A stretch of DNA of 64,000 nucleotides, taken from NCBI GenBank assembly GCA_964470555.1, contig CAYYDG010000018.1:1-64000 (forward strand), written 5' to 3'. Made by a program: the position numbers and the translations under genes. Below the pieces are notes generated by a model. The model was not told where the DNA came from, made no database searches, and was given only the letters and a program-made list of their open reading frames with translations. This DNA is from RBC074 sp964470555 (GTDB lineage Bacteria > Acidobacteriota > Blastocatellia > RBC074). Numbering within the stretch: position 1 is the first letter of the stretch; every line of letters begins with the position of its first letter. Of the stretch, positions 56,291 to 64,000 are shown piece by piece.

Positions 56291-56713
56291 TCAGTTGCTG
56301 GCCGGTTTCTGCACGTCCATTTTCAACCAGAGTTTGAAATTCGGTTGGGATTTGTCGTTGGAGATGACATCGGCGTATCGTTCCGTCCATCCGTTCATGC
56401 CGGTTGTTTTGACCGACAGGGTGATGGTTCCTTCAGCGCCTGGAGCCAGTGACTTGGTAAAATCGCTGGCAGTGCATCCGCAAGCGGGCGAGACATTGAG
56501 GATGGTCAATTCCGCCGAGCCTTCGTTTTTGATCTTGAAGACGTGCTTCAATTCTTCGCCTTCTTTGACCTTGCCGAATTCAAATACAGCCTTGTCCACG
56601 ACCAGTTTCGGAGCGCCAGACTGGCCGGCGGCCTTGTCCTGCCCGAATGCCAGCGCGGTCATTGCCAGAACGACGACCAACAGCGCAGCCAGTTGGATGA
56701 GTTTCAGTTTCAT
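56291..56713 (-). CDS. Exported DUF1573 protein
   Basis: 140 residues. Signal peptide to about residue 25 (LAFGQ). The DUF1573 pattern is clear: FEFGKVKEGEELKHVFKIKN, then NVSPACGCTAS, then LAPGAEGTITLSV. It is an Ig-like beta-sandwich with the conserved CGC motif. The role is unknown; the family is common in Bacteroidota and Acidobacteriota envelope proteins. AGGAGTTTGC is the ribosome site. The cytochrome gene lies about 150 bp upstream. Confidence 0.85.
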   Translation of the reverse strand: MKLKLIQLAALLVVVLAMTALAFGQDKAAGQSGAPKLVVDKAVFEFGKVKEGEELKHVFKIKNEGSAELTILNVSPACGCTASDFTKSLAPGAEGTITLSVKTTGMNGWTERYADVISNDKSQPNFKLWLKMDVQKPASN

Positions 56714-56865
56714 GCAAACTCCTTTCGCGAGTTGAGAAAATGATGAAAAGGAAAGCGCGCACTGCCGTAAAAGCCGTGCGCGCCAGTGAGCGACTTCGCG
56801 CGGAAAGATACCCGATGGCTGGTTCCATCTTCAACCTTATTTTTTTTCGACCAGCCGCCAGCGAA

Positions 56866-57267
56866 TTATTTGATCTTGTAACTTCCATCCGGCAGTTTTT
56901 CGCGGTGGGCGTTGTGACAAGCCATGCAGGTGTCTTGAATTTTCTTTCGGGCATCAGGGATTTTGTCCCATTCACCAGCGGCGGCCAGTTTGCCGACTTC
57001 GGCTGCTCCATTTTTGGCCTGTACCGACCAATCAGTGGCATCCTGAACCTTGCGAGCTTTCCAGAAATCTTCCGAAGTTTTGAAAATCGCCTCTAAAGCA
57101 GCGGCGTCTTTCTTCACAGCCTCAGCATCTTTGGCGGCAATGTTTTTTCCAAGACTGCCATTGGTGGGCAAAACTTTTTTCATCGCCGCTTCAAAATCGG
57201 CTTCGGATTGGGGAATGGCGGCAACCGCCACTGCCGCTGCGAACAACATGACCACAAACAATTTCAT
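56866..57267 (-). CDS. Exported cytochrome c'-like protein
   Basis: 133 residues with an N-terminal signal peptide to about residue 20. A helical body and one heme-attachment motif, CMACH (near 114-118, with NAH after), lie close to the C-terminus, the position typical of cytochrome c'/c556 four-helix proteins. It may bind NO or serve as an electron carrier in the periplasm. GGAGGAAA precedes the ATG. It lies between two exported proteins of unknown function. Confidence 0.85.
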   Translation of the reverse strand: MKLFVVMLFAAAVAVAAIPQSEADFEAAMKKVLPTNGSLGKNIAAKDAEAVKKDAAALEAIFKTSEDFWKARKVQDATDWSVQAKNGAAEVGKLAAAGEWDKIPDARKKIQDTCMACHNAHREKLPDGSYKIK

Positions 57268-57424
57268 TGTTTTCCTCCTGATGGTTAGCTTCAGATTGAA
57301 GCGAGGGGTTGTTTTTTTGTGTGAGCGAATCGCTCAGAGTGAACTTGCCGGGTAAAAATTCCGGCAGAGTCGGAAGCAAAGACGGTCAATCAGCCCTGAC
57401 TGTCACAAGTATTTCAGCGGCCAA

Positions 57425-60169
57425 TCAGAACTTCAGCCGGATGCCGGCCCAGGCCGCTCGCGGAGCGCCCGGAGCGAAAAACGTCGCGTGTTGCACTGGA
57501 TAATCGCCGTTGACCGGCGCAAACGGGCGGGCGATGAAATTGCCGTCCGCCGTGAAGCCGGTCGGTCCCAATTGCGCGGCGGTGAAATAACGTTTGTCGA
57601 ACAGGTTGTTGACGCGCGCGAACAATTCCACGTGGCGATTGAGTTCATAGCGCGCCCCGAAATTGGCGACGGCATAACCGGGCGAACTGCCTTCGCCGAG
57701 GTAATACGTTCCGTCCGGTTCGTGTTCGTTGTTTTCATTGCCACGGGCGAATGCGCTGGAAAGCGCCAGCACGCCGAAATTCAGCGTGAGTTTTTCCGTC
57801 GCCTGCAAATCGGCGAAGAGTTTGAACATGTGTTGCGGAATCAATGGAATTTTCGCGCCGGGTTCGATTTCGATCAGACCTTCCAATCCCGGAGCTTCGG
57901 CGTCGCTGCTGCTGTTGCTTTCGCCGTTTACTTCTTCTTCGCTTTGGTAAGTTGCGTCCAGGAAAGTGTAACCACCGCCCAACCCAAAACGCCAGATACG
58001 GGTGTTCAAATCGGCCTCAAAGCCTTGCCTGCGTGTTTTGCCGAAGTTTTTGAAATAACCGAAACCGGTTTGTTCCGAAGCGACGAATAAAATGTCGTTG
58101 CGGTTTTCGCCGCGAAACCAGCCTACGTTCCAATTCAGCCGACTTTCCTGACCGCTGCGCAATCCCGCTTCCACCGTGCGCGTGACGACTTGATTAAGCG
58201 GCGGGTCTCCGGCCATGGCGTTCGGCAGTTTGCACGGCGATTCTGGATCGGCGCAACCAAGTTCAACGGAAGTCGGCGCGCGATTGCCTTCGCTATAACT
58301 GGCGTAAGCGTTCAAATGGCGTAGCGGGCGCCAGGTCAGCCCCACCGCCGGATTGAATCGGTCAAAGGTGTGGTCGCCGTCCAGCGAACCGCGGCCTCCG
58401 CCGGGATTGATGCGATCACGATTTTTGATCGTCGTGCGGTTATAACGACCTGACAGGCTCAGCGTGAATTGATTGCCGACGGCCAGCGAATCCGTGGCGT
58501 ACAAACTGAACGTTTGGATGCGTCCGTTCAGGTCAACGCGGGTATCGAATGGTTCATCGTCGGCAATGCCGCCTGTAACGCCATCGCCAAATGCGTTGAG
58601 TCCGGTGACGCTGCGGTCAGGATTCAGATAACCGAGTTGCGATGATTGCGTGAAATCCACTGTGCTGCGGTCGAAGGCCAGGCCCGCCGTCAGTTGATTG
58701 CGCTGGCCGTTCGGAAAATTGACCAGCGTGAATTGGCCTGCTCCGCCGTAATTGTATTGTTCGTTGCGCGTGCGATTGAGCAATCCGTTGCATTTTTCCG
58801 AAGGTTCGTCGCGTTGCAACACTTGCGCAATGCAGCGCCAGAAAGGAAACGGAGTATTTGCCGCCGTAATGTTGGTGGGAACGCCGGTAAAACCTGCGGC
58901 AGCCAAAGCCGCACGGTCATCGTCGCTGAGTTGATAAACCTGCTGTTCCAGCGATTCTTCGTTGATGTCGCCATTGAGCGTGCTGGTGCGGATCGAACGA
59001 ACATAAGCGTTGCCGGAAATCGCCAACCGCGAATTGAAACCATGTCGGGCATTGAAGTTGAAAAACGGAGCGCGATTGTTGGTGATGTCCGGTTTTGTGT
59101 AAACGCTGCTGTAATCGCGGTCGAGGAAACGCTGTTCCTGCAATCCATTGCCGACCAGCGAATTGTTGGCATACATGACAGTTGCGCCCCACGAAGTTCT
59201 GTCGCGTTGCCAACCGAGTTTGCCGAACAATTGACGCACGCTGGACGGAGAATCCGTTCTCCAACCGTCTTCAAAAAACAGGGAACTGGCAGTGTACCAA
59301 TGCCAGCCTTTTGTGTTCGATCCGCCGTGTTCCAGTTCGCCTGTCAATCGCCCGAAACTGCCGCCGCCAATTTCCAGCGCAGTTCCGGGCGCATTCACGC
59401 CGTCTTTGGATTGCAGCGCCAACGCGCCGCCCAAGGTGTTCAATCCGAACAGCGGATTCGATCCTGGAATCAATGCGACTTCAGCAATGGCGATGCGCGG
59501 GATCAAATCCCAACTGACCACGTCGCCGAATGGTTGATTCAATCGCACGCCGTCCAGATAGACAGACAATCCTTGTGGCGTGCCCAGCAATGGCGAAGCC
59601 GTGTAGCCGCGGTAATTCAAATCTGCCTGATAAGGATTGCCCTGAACTTCGTTGATGTTGACGGCCTTCAACCGCCGATTCAGGAAATCGGAAATGTCCA
59701 GCGCGTTGCTGGAACGAACATCCGCCGATGGCGCAGCCTGCACCGGCGCGGCAATTTCATCTTCGCTCAAATCCGCTCCTGGCAGCGGAGTCGTCGCGAC
59801 AATGTCAACGTTGAAGGCCAGCCCGCCCACAGTCAGCGTCACGGATCGGGTCATGGGAGTTGCAGATTGCACGTCCACCAAAATCGCTTGAGCGGCAAAT
59901 CCGGTTTGAGAAACTTCCAGCCGATAGCGGCCAAAACTCAATCCCGACAAGGTGAATCGCCCTTGCGCGTCGGTTTGAAAACTGCGGCTGACGCCGGTGG
60001 CCAGATTGGTCAATGTTCCCGCAGCGACCAACTCCTTGCCCGCCGGGTCTTTTACTTCCAGGCGAATTTCGCCAGTCGGTTGTTGCTGTATGGCGAAACC
60101 GTGACGAGCCTGGGCAGACAAAACCACCGCAAACAAAATCACAGCCAGGAAAAAGATTCTGGTCGTCAT
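57425..60169 (-). CDS. TonB-dependent receptor with carboxypeptidase-regulatory domain
   Basis: 914 residues. Signal peptide to about residue 26; CarboxypepD_reg domain about 32-115 (VKDPAGKELVAAGTL, FTLSGLSFGRYRLEV); plug about 150-260 (LDISDFLNRRLKAVNINEVQGNP, GVRLNQPFGDVVSWDLIP); then a barrel of about 650 residues ending GIRLKF with a terminal Phe. Outer-membrane uptake of a large or chelated substrate is likely. The plug resembles siderophore/vitamin receptors more than the Oar-like one at 22986. It sits in a run of minus-strand exported redox genes. Confidence 0.9.
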   Translation of the reverse strand: MTTRIFFLAVILFAVVLSAQARHGFAIQQQPTGEIRLEVKDPAGKELVAAGTLTNLATGVSRSFQTDAQGRFTLSGLSFGRYRLEVSQTGFAAQAILVDVQSATPMTRSVTLTVGGLAFNVDIVATTPLPGADLSEDEIAAPVQAAPSADVRSSNALDISDFLNRRLKAVNINEVQGNPYQADLNYRGYTASPLLGTPQGLSVYLDGVRLNQPFGDVVSWDLIPRIAIAEVALIPGSNPLFGLNTLGGALALQSKDGVNAPGTALEIGGGSFGRLTGELEHGGSNTKGWHWYTASSLFFEDGWRTDSPSSVRQLFGKLGWQRDRTSWGATVMYANNSLVGNGLQEQRFLDRDYSSVYTKPDITNNRAPFFNFNARHGFNSRLAISGNAYVRSIRTSTLNGDINEESLEQQVYQLSDDDRAALAAAGFTGVPTNITAANTPFPFWRCIAQVLQRDEPSEKCNGLLNRTRNEQYNYGGAGQFTLVNFPNGQRNQLTAGLAFDRSTVDFTQSSQLGYLNPDRSVTGLNAFGDGVTGGIADDEPFDTRVDLNGRIQTFSLYATDSLAVGNQFTLSLSGRYNRTTIKNRDRINPGGGRGSLDGDHTFDRFNPAVGLTWRPLRHLNAYASYSEGNRAPTSVELGCADPESPCKLPNAMAGDPPLNQVVTRTVEAGLRSGQESRLNWNVGWFRGENRNDILFVASEQTGFGYFKNFGKTRRQGFEADLNTRIWRFGLGGGYTFLDATYQSEEEVNGESNSSSDAEAPGLEGLIEIEPGAKIPLIPQHMFKLFADLQATEKLTLNFGVLALSSAFARGNENNEHEPDGTYYLGEGSSPGYAVANFGARYELNRHVELFARVNNLFDKRYFTAAQLGPTGFTADGNFIARPFAPVNGDYPVQHATFFAPGAPRAAWAGIRLKF

Positions 60170-60261
60170 TGGTGAAAATTCCTTTGGTAATTGAGAGTGG
60201 AGATTCCAATTCTTCAGACAACAGTCCGCAACCGGAGGTTACAGCCTTTTTCGAGCAAAGG

Positions 60262-60295
60262 AAAAGCCGGAGCGCAAACGGCTGGCGCTCCGGCT
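60262..60295 (-). terminator. Terminator between rhodanese and TonB genes
   Basis: A perfect 11-bp stem (60265-60275 with 60285-60295), followed on the minus strand by TTTTCC. It lies past the rhodanese stop codon. Confidence 0.8.
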
Positions 60296-60329
60296 GATCT
60301 ATGTTGGCTGTGTTGTTCGGAAAAGCGTG

Positions 60330-60830
60330 TTACGGATTGGATGTCGGAGGCGCTTTGACCATTTCGCCACCGGCGGCTTCCCAGGCTGCGTTTCCGCCAA
60401 CCAGCGCTTTGGCATTTTTGAATCCGCCCTGTTCCAGCAAGGTCACTGCGCGCAAACTGGTTTGTTCCGCCGGGCAACTGCAATAGGCGATGATGAGTTT
60501 GTTTTTCGGCAAACCCTTGTAATCGTTGCTTTCCAATCGCCCGATGTTGTGTTCGATGGCTCCCTTGATGTGAGCGATCTTGTAAGCATCCACACCGCGA
60601 ACGTCAATCACGACGGCTTCGCCTTTGGCCACAGCCGCCTTGGCATCCGCCACGCTGATGCGATGTTCATCGTTTTCCGGCGCGGCGGGCGTCGCAACGG
60701 GAGCGACTGAGGGAGCCGTCGCTGCCGGGGTGGAAGCGGGCGATGAAAGGGCGGCGCTCGGTTGTTGACAGGCCAAACCCAGGCCAGCCAGCAACAGCGC
60801 GCCGCACAGAATGACAGTTTGTGATTTCAT
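60330..60830 (-). CDS. Exported rhodanese-domain protein (possible lipoprotein)
   Basis: 166 residues. The N-terminal hydrophobic segment ends LGLACQQ, an imperfect lipobox whose Cys could be lipidated. A Pro/Ala/Ser linker of about 30 residues follows. The rhodanese domain has DVRGVDAYKIAHIKGAIEHNI and an active-site loop IAYCSCPAEQTS with two cysteines (C-S-C-P). Transfers sulfane sulfur or acts as a redox/sulfur carrier in the periplasm. It is the gene after the peroxiredoxin on the same strand. Confidence 0.85.
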   Translation of the reverse strand: MKSQTVILCGALLLAGLGLACQQPSAALSSPASTPAATAPSVAPVATPAAPENDEHRISVADAKAAVAKGEAVVIDVRGVDAYKIAHIKGAIEHNIGRLESNDYKGLPKNKLIIAYCSCPAEQTSLRAVTLLEQGGFKNAKALVGGNAAWEAAGGEMVKAPPTSNP

Positions 60831-60863
60831 AAGTTTTCAAATCTCCTTTTGAGGGTGGTTATT

Positions 60864-61406
60864 TTATTTTTTCTGCAATTCAGCCAGAGCTTCCAACACT
60901 TCTTCGCTGTGCTTGGCGACTTTCACGCCCGGAAAAACTTTGGCGATTTTGCCTTTTGGATCAATGATGAAGGTATTGCGAGCGGAAAGTTTTTTGTCCT
61001 GGTATTCCATGATCGAACCGTAAGCGGCAGAAACTTTGGTGTCGGTGTCGGCCAGCAATTTGAAACTCAATCCTTCTTTGGCGCAGAACTCCTGGTGAGT
61101 TTCAGCGGAATCAACGCTGACGCCCAGAATGACGGCGTTGGCTTTTTCATACGCCGCCAGGTCGCGCTGGAAATTGCGCGCCTGTATGGTGCAACCGGAG
61201 GTGAAATCCTTCGGGTAAAAATACAGCACCACCCATTTGCCGCCCTGGGATTTCAGGCTGACTGATTTGCCTTCGTTGCTTTTCAGTTCAAAGTTTGGCG
61301 CAGCCTGACCGACTTCGGGAAGGTTGACGAACGCGCGCGCGTTGTTCAATGGATAGGTCAGCGCCAGGAATGCAAGCAGCATCAAAACTCTGGTTGTGGT
61401 TTTCAT
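60864..61406 (-). CDS. Exported peroxiredoxin (Bcp/PrxQ type)
   Basis: 180 residues. A signal peptide (ALTYPLNNARA) predicts export. The AhpC/TSA fold is complete: peroxidatic Cys72 in FYPKDFTSGCTIQ, then Arg at NTFIIDPKGK-like positions. The resolving Cys that usually follows five residues later in BCP is missing. A Cys at 108 is the only other one, so it may act as a one-Cys type or use an external thiol. Reduces hydroperoxides in the envelope. It is 33 bp from the rhodanese gene, probably cotranscribed. Confidence 0.9.
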   Translation of the reverse strand: MKTTTRVLMLLAFLALTYPLNNARAFVNLPEVGQAAPNFELKSNEGKSVSLKSQGGKWVVLYFYPKDFTSGCTIQARNFQRDLAAYEKANAVILGVSVDSAETHQEFCAKEGLSFKLLADTDTKVSAAYGSIMEYQDKKLSARNTFIIDPKGKIAKVFPGVKVAKHSEEVLEALAELQKK

Positions 61407-61808
61407 CGGTGTTTATCCTTTCTGGTTTCTGTAGAAAAGGATCAGGAGCGGATTCACTGTCCTCTGATCTGTCATCTCCCACAAAAATTCGCCTCGGCGA
61501 TTAGTTCGCCTGACAGTCAAATTGTGTTGCGAATTGTGTTGATTGATCGCGGAGCCACGGCCAGGCTCCGCAAACGGGGAGATCAGCCGATGAACCGGGA
61601 ACAACGAACTGGATCGAGCGCAACCTGCGCCGGTCGCCAAACAATGGCTCACATGCGATACATAAATTTCCAGCCTCAACGAAATTCAATGGGAATTGGG
61701 GTTACGCATCGGTTGCCCGGACGCGCCCAAGCGAACGCCTGGGAAACGGACTATAGGGGAATTTCCCGAACAGGTCTAGGATTGCCGAAGCTCAAACAAG
61801 GGGATCAA
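61407..61808. other. 400-bp gap between peroxiredoxin and nrdB
   Basis: No gene, tRNA or riboswitch was recognised. One hairpin (CGGAGCC/GGCTCCG at 61550-61570) lies in it. Minus-strand promoters for the peroxiredoxin must be here, since nrdB ends at 61809. Confidence 0.5.
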
Positions 61809-62807
61809 TCAAAACGCTTCGTCAAAAGCGACTTCGCCGCTGACGCCCACCTGATAAGCCGAAACGCGCCGCTCGAAGAAATTGGCCAGTTCCTGGACAT
61901 CCTGCAATTCCATAAACGGAAAGGGATTCCGCACGTGATAAAGCGCAGGCAGTCCCAGTTGCGCCAATCGCTGGTCAGCGACGAATTGCAGGTATTGGCG
62001 CATTTCCTTGGTGGAAAGCCCGGCCACGCCGCCGCTCAACAGGTCTTCGGCAAACTGCATTTCGCAGGCGACGGCTTCTTCCAGCATTTCATAAACGGCG
62101 GCGCTCAGCTTGTCGTCAAACAACTCCGATTCTTCCTGGCGAACGGTTTTTATGACTTCGAACGCAAACGCCATGTGCATGCTTTCGTCACGAAAGACCC
62201 AGTTCGTTCCCGCCGCCAAACCGTTCAGCAAACCTTTCGAGCGCAGAAAGTAGACATAAGCAAATGCCGCGAAAAAGAACAGTCCTTCGATGCAGGCGGC
62301 AAAACAAATCAGATTCAGCAAAAACTGTTGCCGCTGCTGACGGGTTTGCAATTGGTCTAGCGAGTAAATCGAATCAATCCAACGTTGGCAAAATTGCGCT
62401 TTGCGAGCAATCGAAGGAATGTTGTGAACGGCGGCGAACGCCTGTTCGCGTTCGGCGTGATTCGGAATGTAGGTGTCGAGCAACGTCAGGTAAAACTGAA
62501 CGTGCAGCGCTTCTTCGTAAAGCTGTCGCGACAAATACATCCGCGCTTCCGGCGCGTTGATGTGTTTGTACAGGTTCAGCACCAGATTGTTGCCGACGAT
62601 GGAATCGCCCGTCGCGAAAAACGCCACCAGCCGATGAATCAAGTGCTGTTCGGCGGGCGTCAATCGCGCGCGCAAGTCTGCCAGATCAGTCGAAAAATCA
62701 ATTTCTTCGACCGTCCAGGTGTTTTTGATGGCGTTGCGATACATCTCGTAAAACACGGGATATTTCATCGGGCGCAACGTCAGATTGAATCCTGGCTTCA
62801 ATAACAC
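61809..62807 (-). CDS. nrdB: Ribonucleotide reductase class I small subunit (R2)
   Basis: 332 residues from the GTG at 62807, five bases after AGGAGAAA; this start gives MLLKPGFNLTLRPMKYP, which relatives share. Holds the di-metal/tyrosyl radical cofactor for deoxyribonucleotide synthesis. Ligands are intact (this numbering): Asp68 in TGDSIVG, Glu99 and His102 in YEEALHVQFY, Glu174 in CIEGLFF, Glu208 and His211 in RDESMHM. Tyr106 is four residues after His102, the radical Tyr position. The FDEAF tail that docks on NrdA is present. It follows the radical SAM gene (24-bp gap). Confidence 0.95.
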   Translation of the reverse strand: MLLKPGFNLTLRPMKYPVFYEMYRNAIKNTWTVEEIDFSTDLADLRARLTPAEQHLIHRLVAFFATGDSIVGNNLVLNLYKHINAPEARMYLSRQLYEEALHVQFYLTLLDTYIPNHAEREQAFAAVHNIPSIARKAQFCQRWIDSIYSLDQLQTRQQRQQFLLNLICFAACIEGLFFFAAFAYVYFLRSKGLLNGLAAGTNWVFRDESMHMAFAFEVIKTVRQEESELFDDKLSAAVYEMLEEAVACEMQFAEDLLSGGVAGLSTKEMRQYLQFVADQRLAQLGLPALYHVRNPFPFMELQDVQELANFFERRVSAYQVGVSGEVAFDEAF

Positions 62808-62831
62808 AAACTTTCTCCTCACTCTGAAATT

Positions 62832-63821
62832 TCAGGCTGGCTGTTTTCCGTTCAACAAATGGCCAGCGGTTTTGCCGATTCTCGACGAAAGGTAAAAGAT
62901 GGAACGCAAGGGCAGAATTCCGAACAATCTGTAATCGCCAATGGCATTCAATCCCGCCGAAGCAACGCATCCGCAACGCGAACAATCCGGCGTTCCGCCG
63001 AACTGGCAAGGCGTAATTTTGCTTTTCAAATCCGCCGTGTAATTCACCGTGGTGCGGGAAAAGATGCACTGTTCAGGCGATTGCGGCGGTTTGAGAAAGC
63101 CTTGAATCATCAGATCAGGCAGATTCAGTTTCGGAAATTTCGCGCGCAAATCAGCCAGCGTTTGTATGACGGCGGTGCGCTCTTCAGGAGAAAGAATCTC
63201 TTCATCGTCCGCGCCGATTTGAGGTGTGAACAGGCTGAACCAAATCCTCTTAACTTCCGGGCGCGCCGACCAGAAGGCCAAAAACTCTTCAAAGTAATGT
63301 TCGCGTCTGGTCATCTGGGAAGTCACAGTGCAATGCACCGTGATGGATTGTCCCTGAATGTTTTTCAGAATCTTGTCGTAAGTGGCGGGTTTTCTGCGCA
63401 CATCGTGTTCGGGTTGCAATCCGTCAATTGAAACCACTATGGACAGGTTTTTGATCCCGTTCCATCCACTGGGAATTTCACGCACTGCGCTGGTCACCAA
63501 CTGCACTCCAATTCCTTTTTCGCTCAACTGCGGCAACAGCACGTCCAGTTCACGAAATCTGACCAACGGCTCTCCGCCGACGATGGAAACGTGCAGCGGG
63601 CGAAGTTGGTTGACCAACGCCAGCACGTTTTCAATCAGTTCCTGCCCCTTGAAATCCGCAACAGACCTTAGTCCTCCCGGTTGCTGCTGCAAATGTTCAG
63701 GTTCGTAGGCATAACAGCCCGGACAGCGCAGCGGGCATTCGCGCGTGATTTCTATGGACAGCGAGGGGGCCCGCCCCTGCAAAATACTGCCCCAGGCGCG
63801 CACAACATCATTTTTCTGCAT
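62832..63821 (-). CDS. Radical SAM protein between nrdA and nrdB
   Basis: 329 residues. The 4Fe-4S motif is C-x3-C-x2-C at Cys29, Cys33 and Cys36 (RECPLRCPGCY), followed by GGEPLVR and the usual TIM-barrel strands. A C-terminal Cys cluster (PCQFGGTPDCSRCGC, near 270-283) suggests an auxiliary SPASM-like cluster. GGAGAAG precedes the ATG. The gene sits 57 bp after nrdA and 24 bp before nrdB, so it is almost surely cotranscribed with both. Its substrate is unknown. Confidence 0.85.
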   Translation of the reverse strand: MQKNDVVRAWGSILQGRAPSLSIEITRECPLRCPGCYAYEPEHLQQQPGGLRSVADFKGQELIENVLALVNQLRPLHVSIVGGEPLVRFRELDVLLPQLSEKGIGVQLVTSAVREIPSGWNGIKNLSIVVSIDGLQPEHDVRRKPATYDKILKNIQGQSITVHCTVTSQMTRREHYFEEFLAFWSARPEVKRIWFSLFTPQIGADDEEILSPEERTAVIQTLADLRAKFPKLNLPDLMIQGFLKPPQSPEQCIFSRTTVNYTADLKSKITPCQFGGTPDCSRCGCVASAGLNAIGDYRLFGILPLRSIFYLSSRIGKTAGHLLNGKQPA

Positions 63822-63878
63822 TGCTTCTCCATAAGATTCGATGCCATTGTTAATTCCGACGATTTGAAAGTTCCTTAT

Positions 63879-64000
63879 TTACTGACAAGCTTCGCAACTT
63901 TCAGGGTTTTCCAGTGAACAAGCAAGCGCCTCATTTTCGCTGAAACGCGATGGCGCGGCGGCAACGCTGATTGTAGTTTTGGCAATGCCGGTGGCCGGGC
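63879..64000 (-). CDS. nrdA: Ribonucleotide reductase class I large subunit, 3' end
   Basis: Only the last 39 codons lie in the window, on the minus strand, running off the right edge and ending in TAA at 63879-63881. The translation ends CSLENPESCEACQ, which is the conserved C-terminal tail of NrdA with its redox-active cysteine pair. The rest of the gene continues beyond 64000. Together with nrdB it makes the class I reductase. Confidence 0.9.
   Translation of the reverse strand, partial: PATGIAKTTISVAAAPSRFSENEALACSLENPESCEACQ

Noticed and set aside
61407..61808. Cobalamin riboswitch near the reductase genes
   Set aside because: The gap is downstream of nrdB, not upstream of the operon, and no B12-box-like sequence was recognised.

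Overview
The window looks like a chromosomal segment of an Acidobacteriota bacterium, most plausibly of the Blastocatellia type. This is inferred from gene content, not from a marker gene: two very large TonB-dependent receptors with an N-terminal carboxypeptidase-regulatory domain, two PknB-type Ser/Thr kinases with long sensory/TPR tails, an exported S9 peptidase, an exported alkyl-sulfatase, a DUF2934 protein, many small toxin-antitoxin pairs and a high density of short hairpin repeats between genes.

Layout. 1-10.4 kb: a short patatin-like protein, an S9 peptidase, gap, a kinase-TolB-TPR protein, an exported hypothetical protein, a HExxHxxGxxD protease candidate, a DUF2934 protein and a CBM9-like protein, ending in a tRNA-Val(CAC). 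10.7-17.2 kb: a defence island. Both flanks look like one restriction-modification operon (C5 methyltransferase ... DUF4420 nuclease, AIPR protein, Vsr). The methyltransferase has lost its C-terminus and the DUF4420 gene its 5' half. An opposing cassette (DUF2075 nuclease-helicase plus a C-protein-like XRE regulator with two operator-like boxes) sits exactly between the two breakpoints. 17.3-31 kb: deoC, alkyl-sulfatase, Rpn/YhgA-like nuclease, esterase, a DUF433/DUF5615 pair, an Oar-like TonB receptor, an APC permease, an acyl-CoA synthetase and an RHH/PIN pair. 30.8-35.4 kb: an amino-acid ABC transporter whose 5' end carries a 319-bp composite repeat, then a compact R-M pair in which the controller HTH is fused to the restriction nuclease. 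35.4-44.1 kb: AtuA-like protein, amidase, an ECF sigma/anti-sigma/envelope operon, an orphan antitoxin beside a toxin remnant, and a LolA-like protein. 44.3-48.8 kb: a beta-oxidation-like operon (acyl-CoA dehydrogenase, enoyl-CoA hydratase, CMD-family protein, acyl-CoA ligase). 48.9-54.6 kb: an AAA-ATPase/nuclease-like protein, a giant kinase-AAA-TPR protein and a BrnTA pair with a frameshifted toxin. 54.9-61.4 kb: SRPBCC protein and an exported redox set (truncated globin, DUF1573, cytochrome c'-like, TonB receptor, rhodanese, peroxiredoxin). 61.8-64 kb: class I ribonucleotide reductase operon nrdA (3' end only) - radical SAM - nrdB.

The pattern I find most unusual is a family of short elements, each built from 2-5 tandem copies of a 7-10 bp unit, usually arranged as facing inverted arms, with a different unit in each element (CCACAGAG, CACGAAG, CAGGAT, CAAAAGG, CGCAGAT, CCAGTTTC and others). 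They lie in intergenic gaps, and in three places inside or at the edge of genes, where they supply a signal-peptide region, an interdomain linker and a stop codon. All functional statements come from reading the sequence and recalling protein families; no database search was possible.
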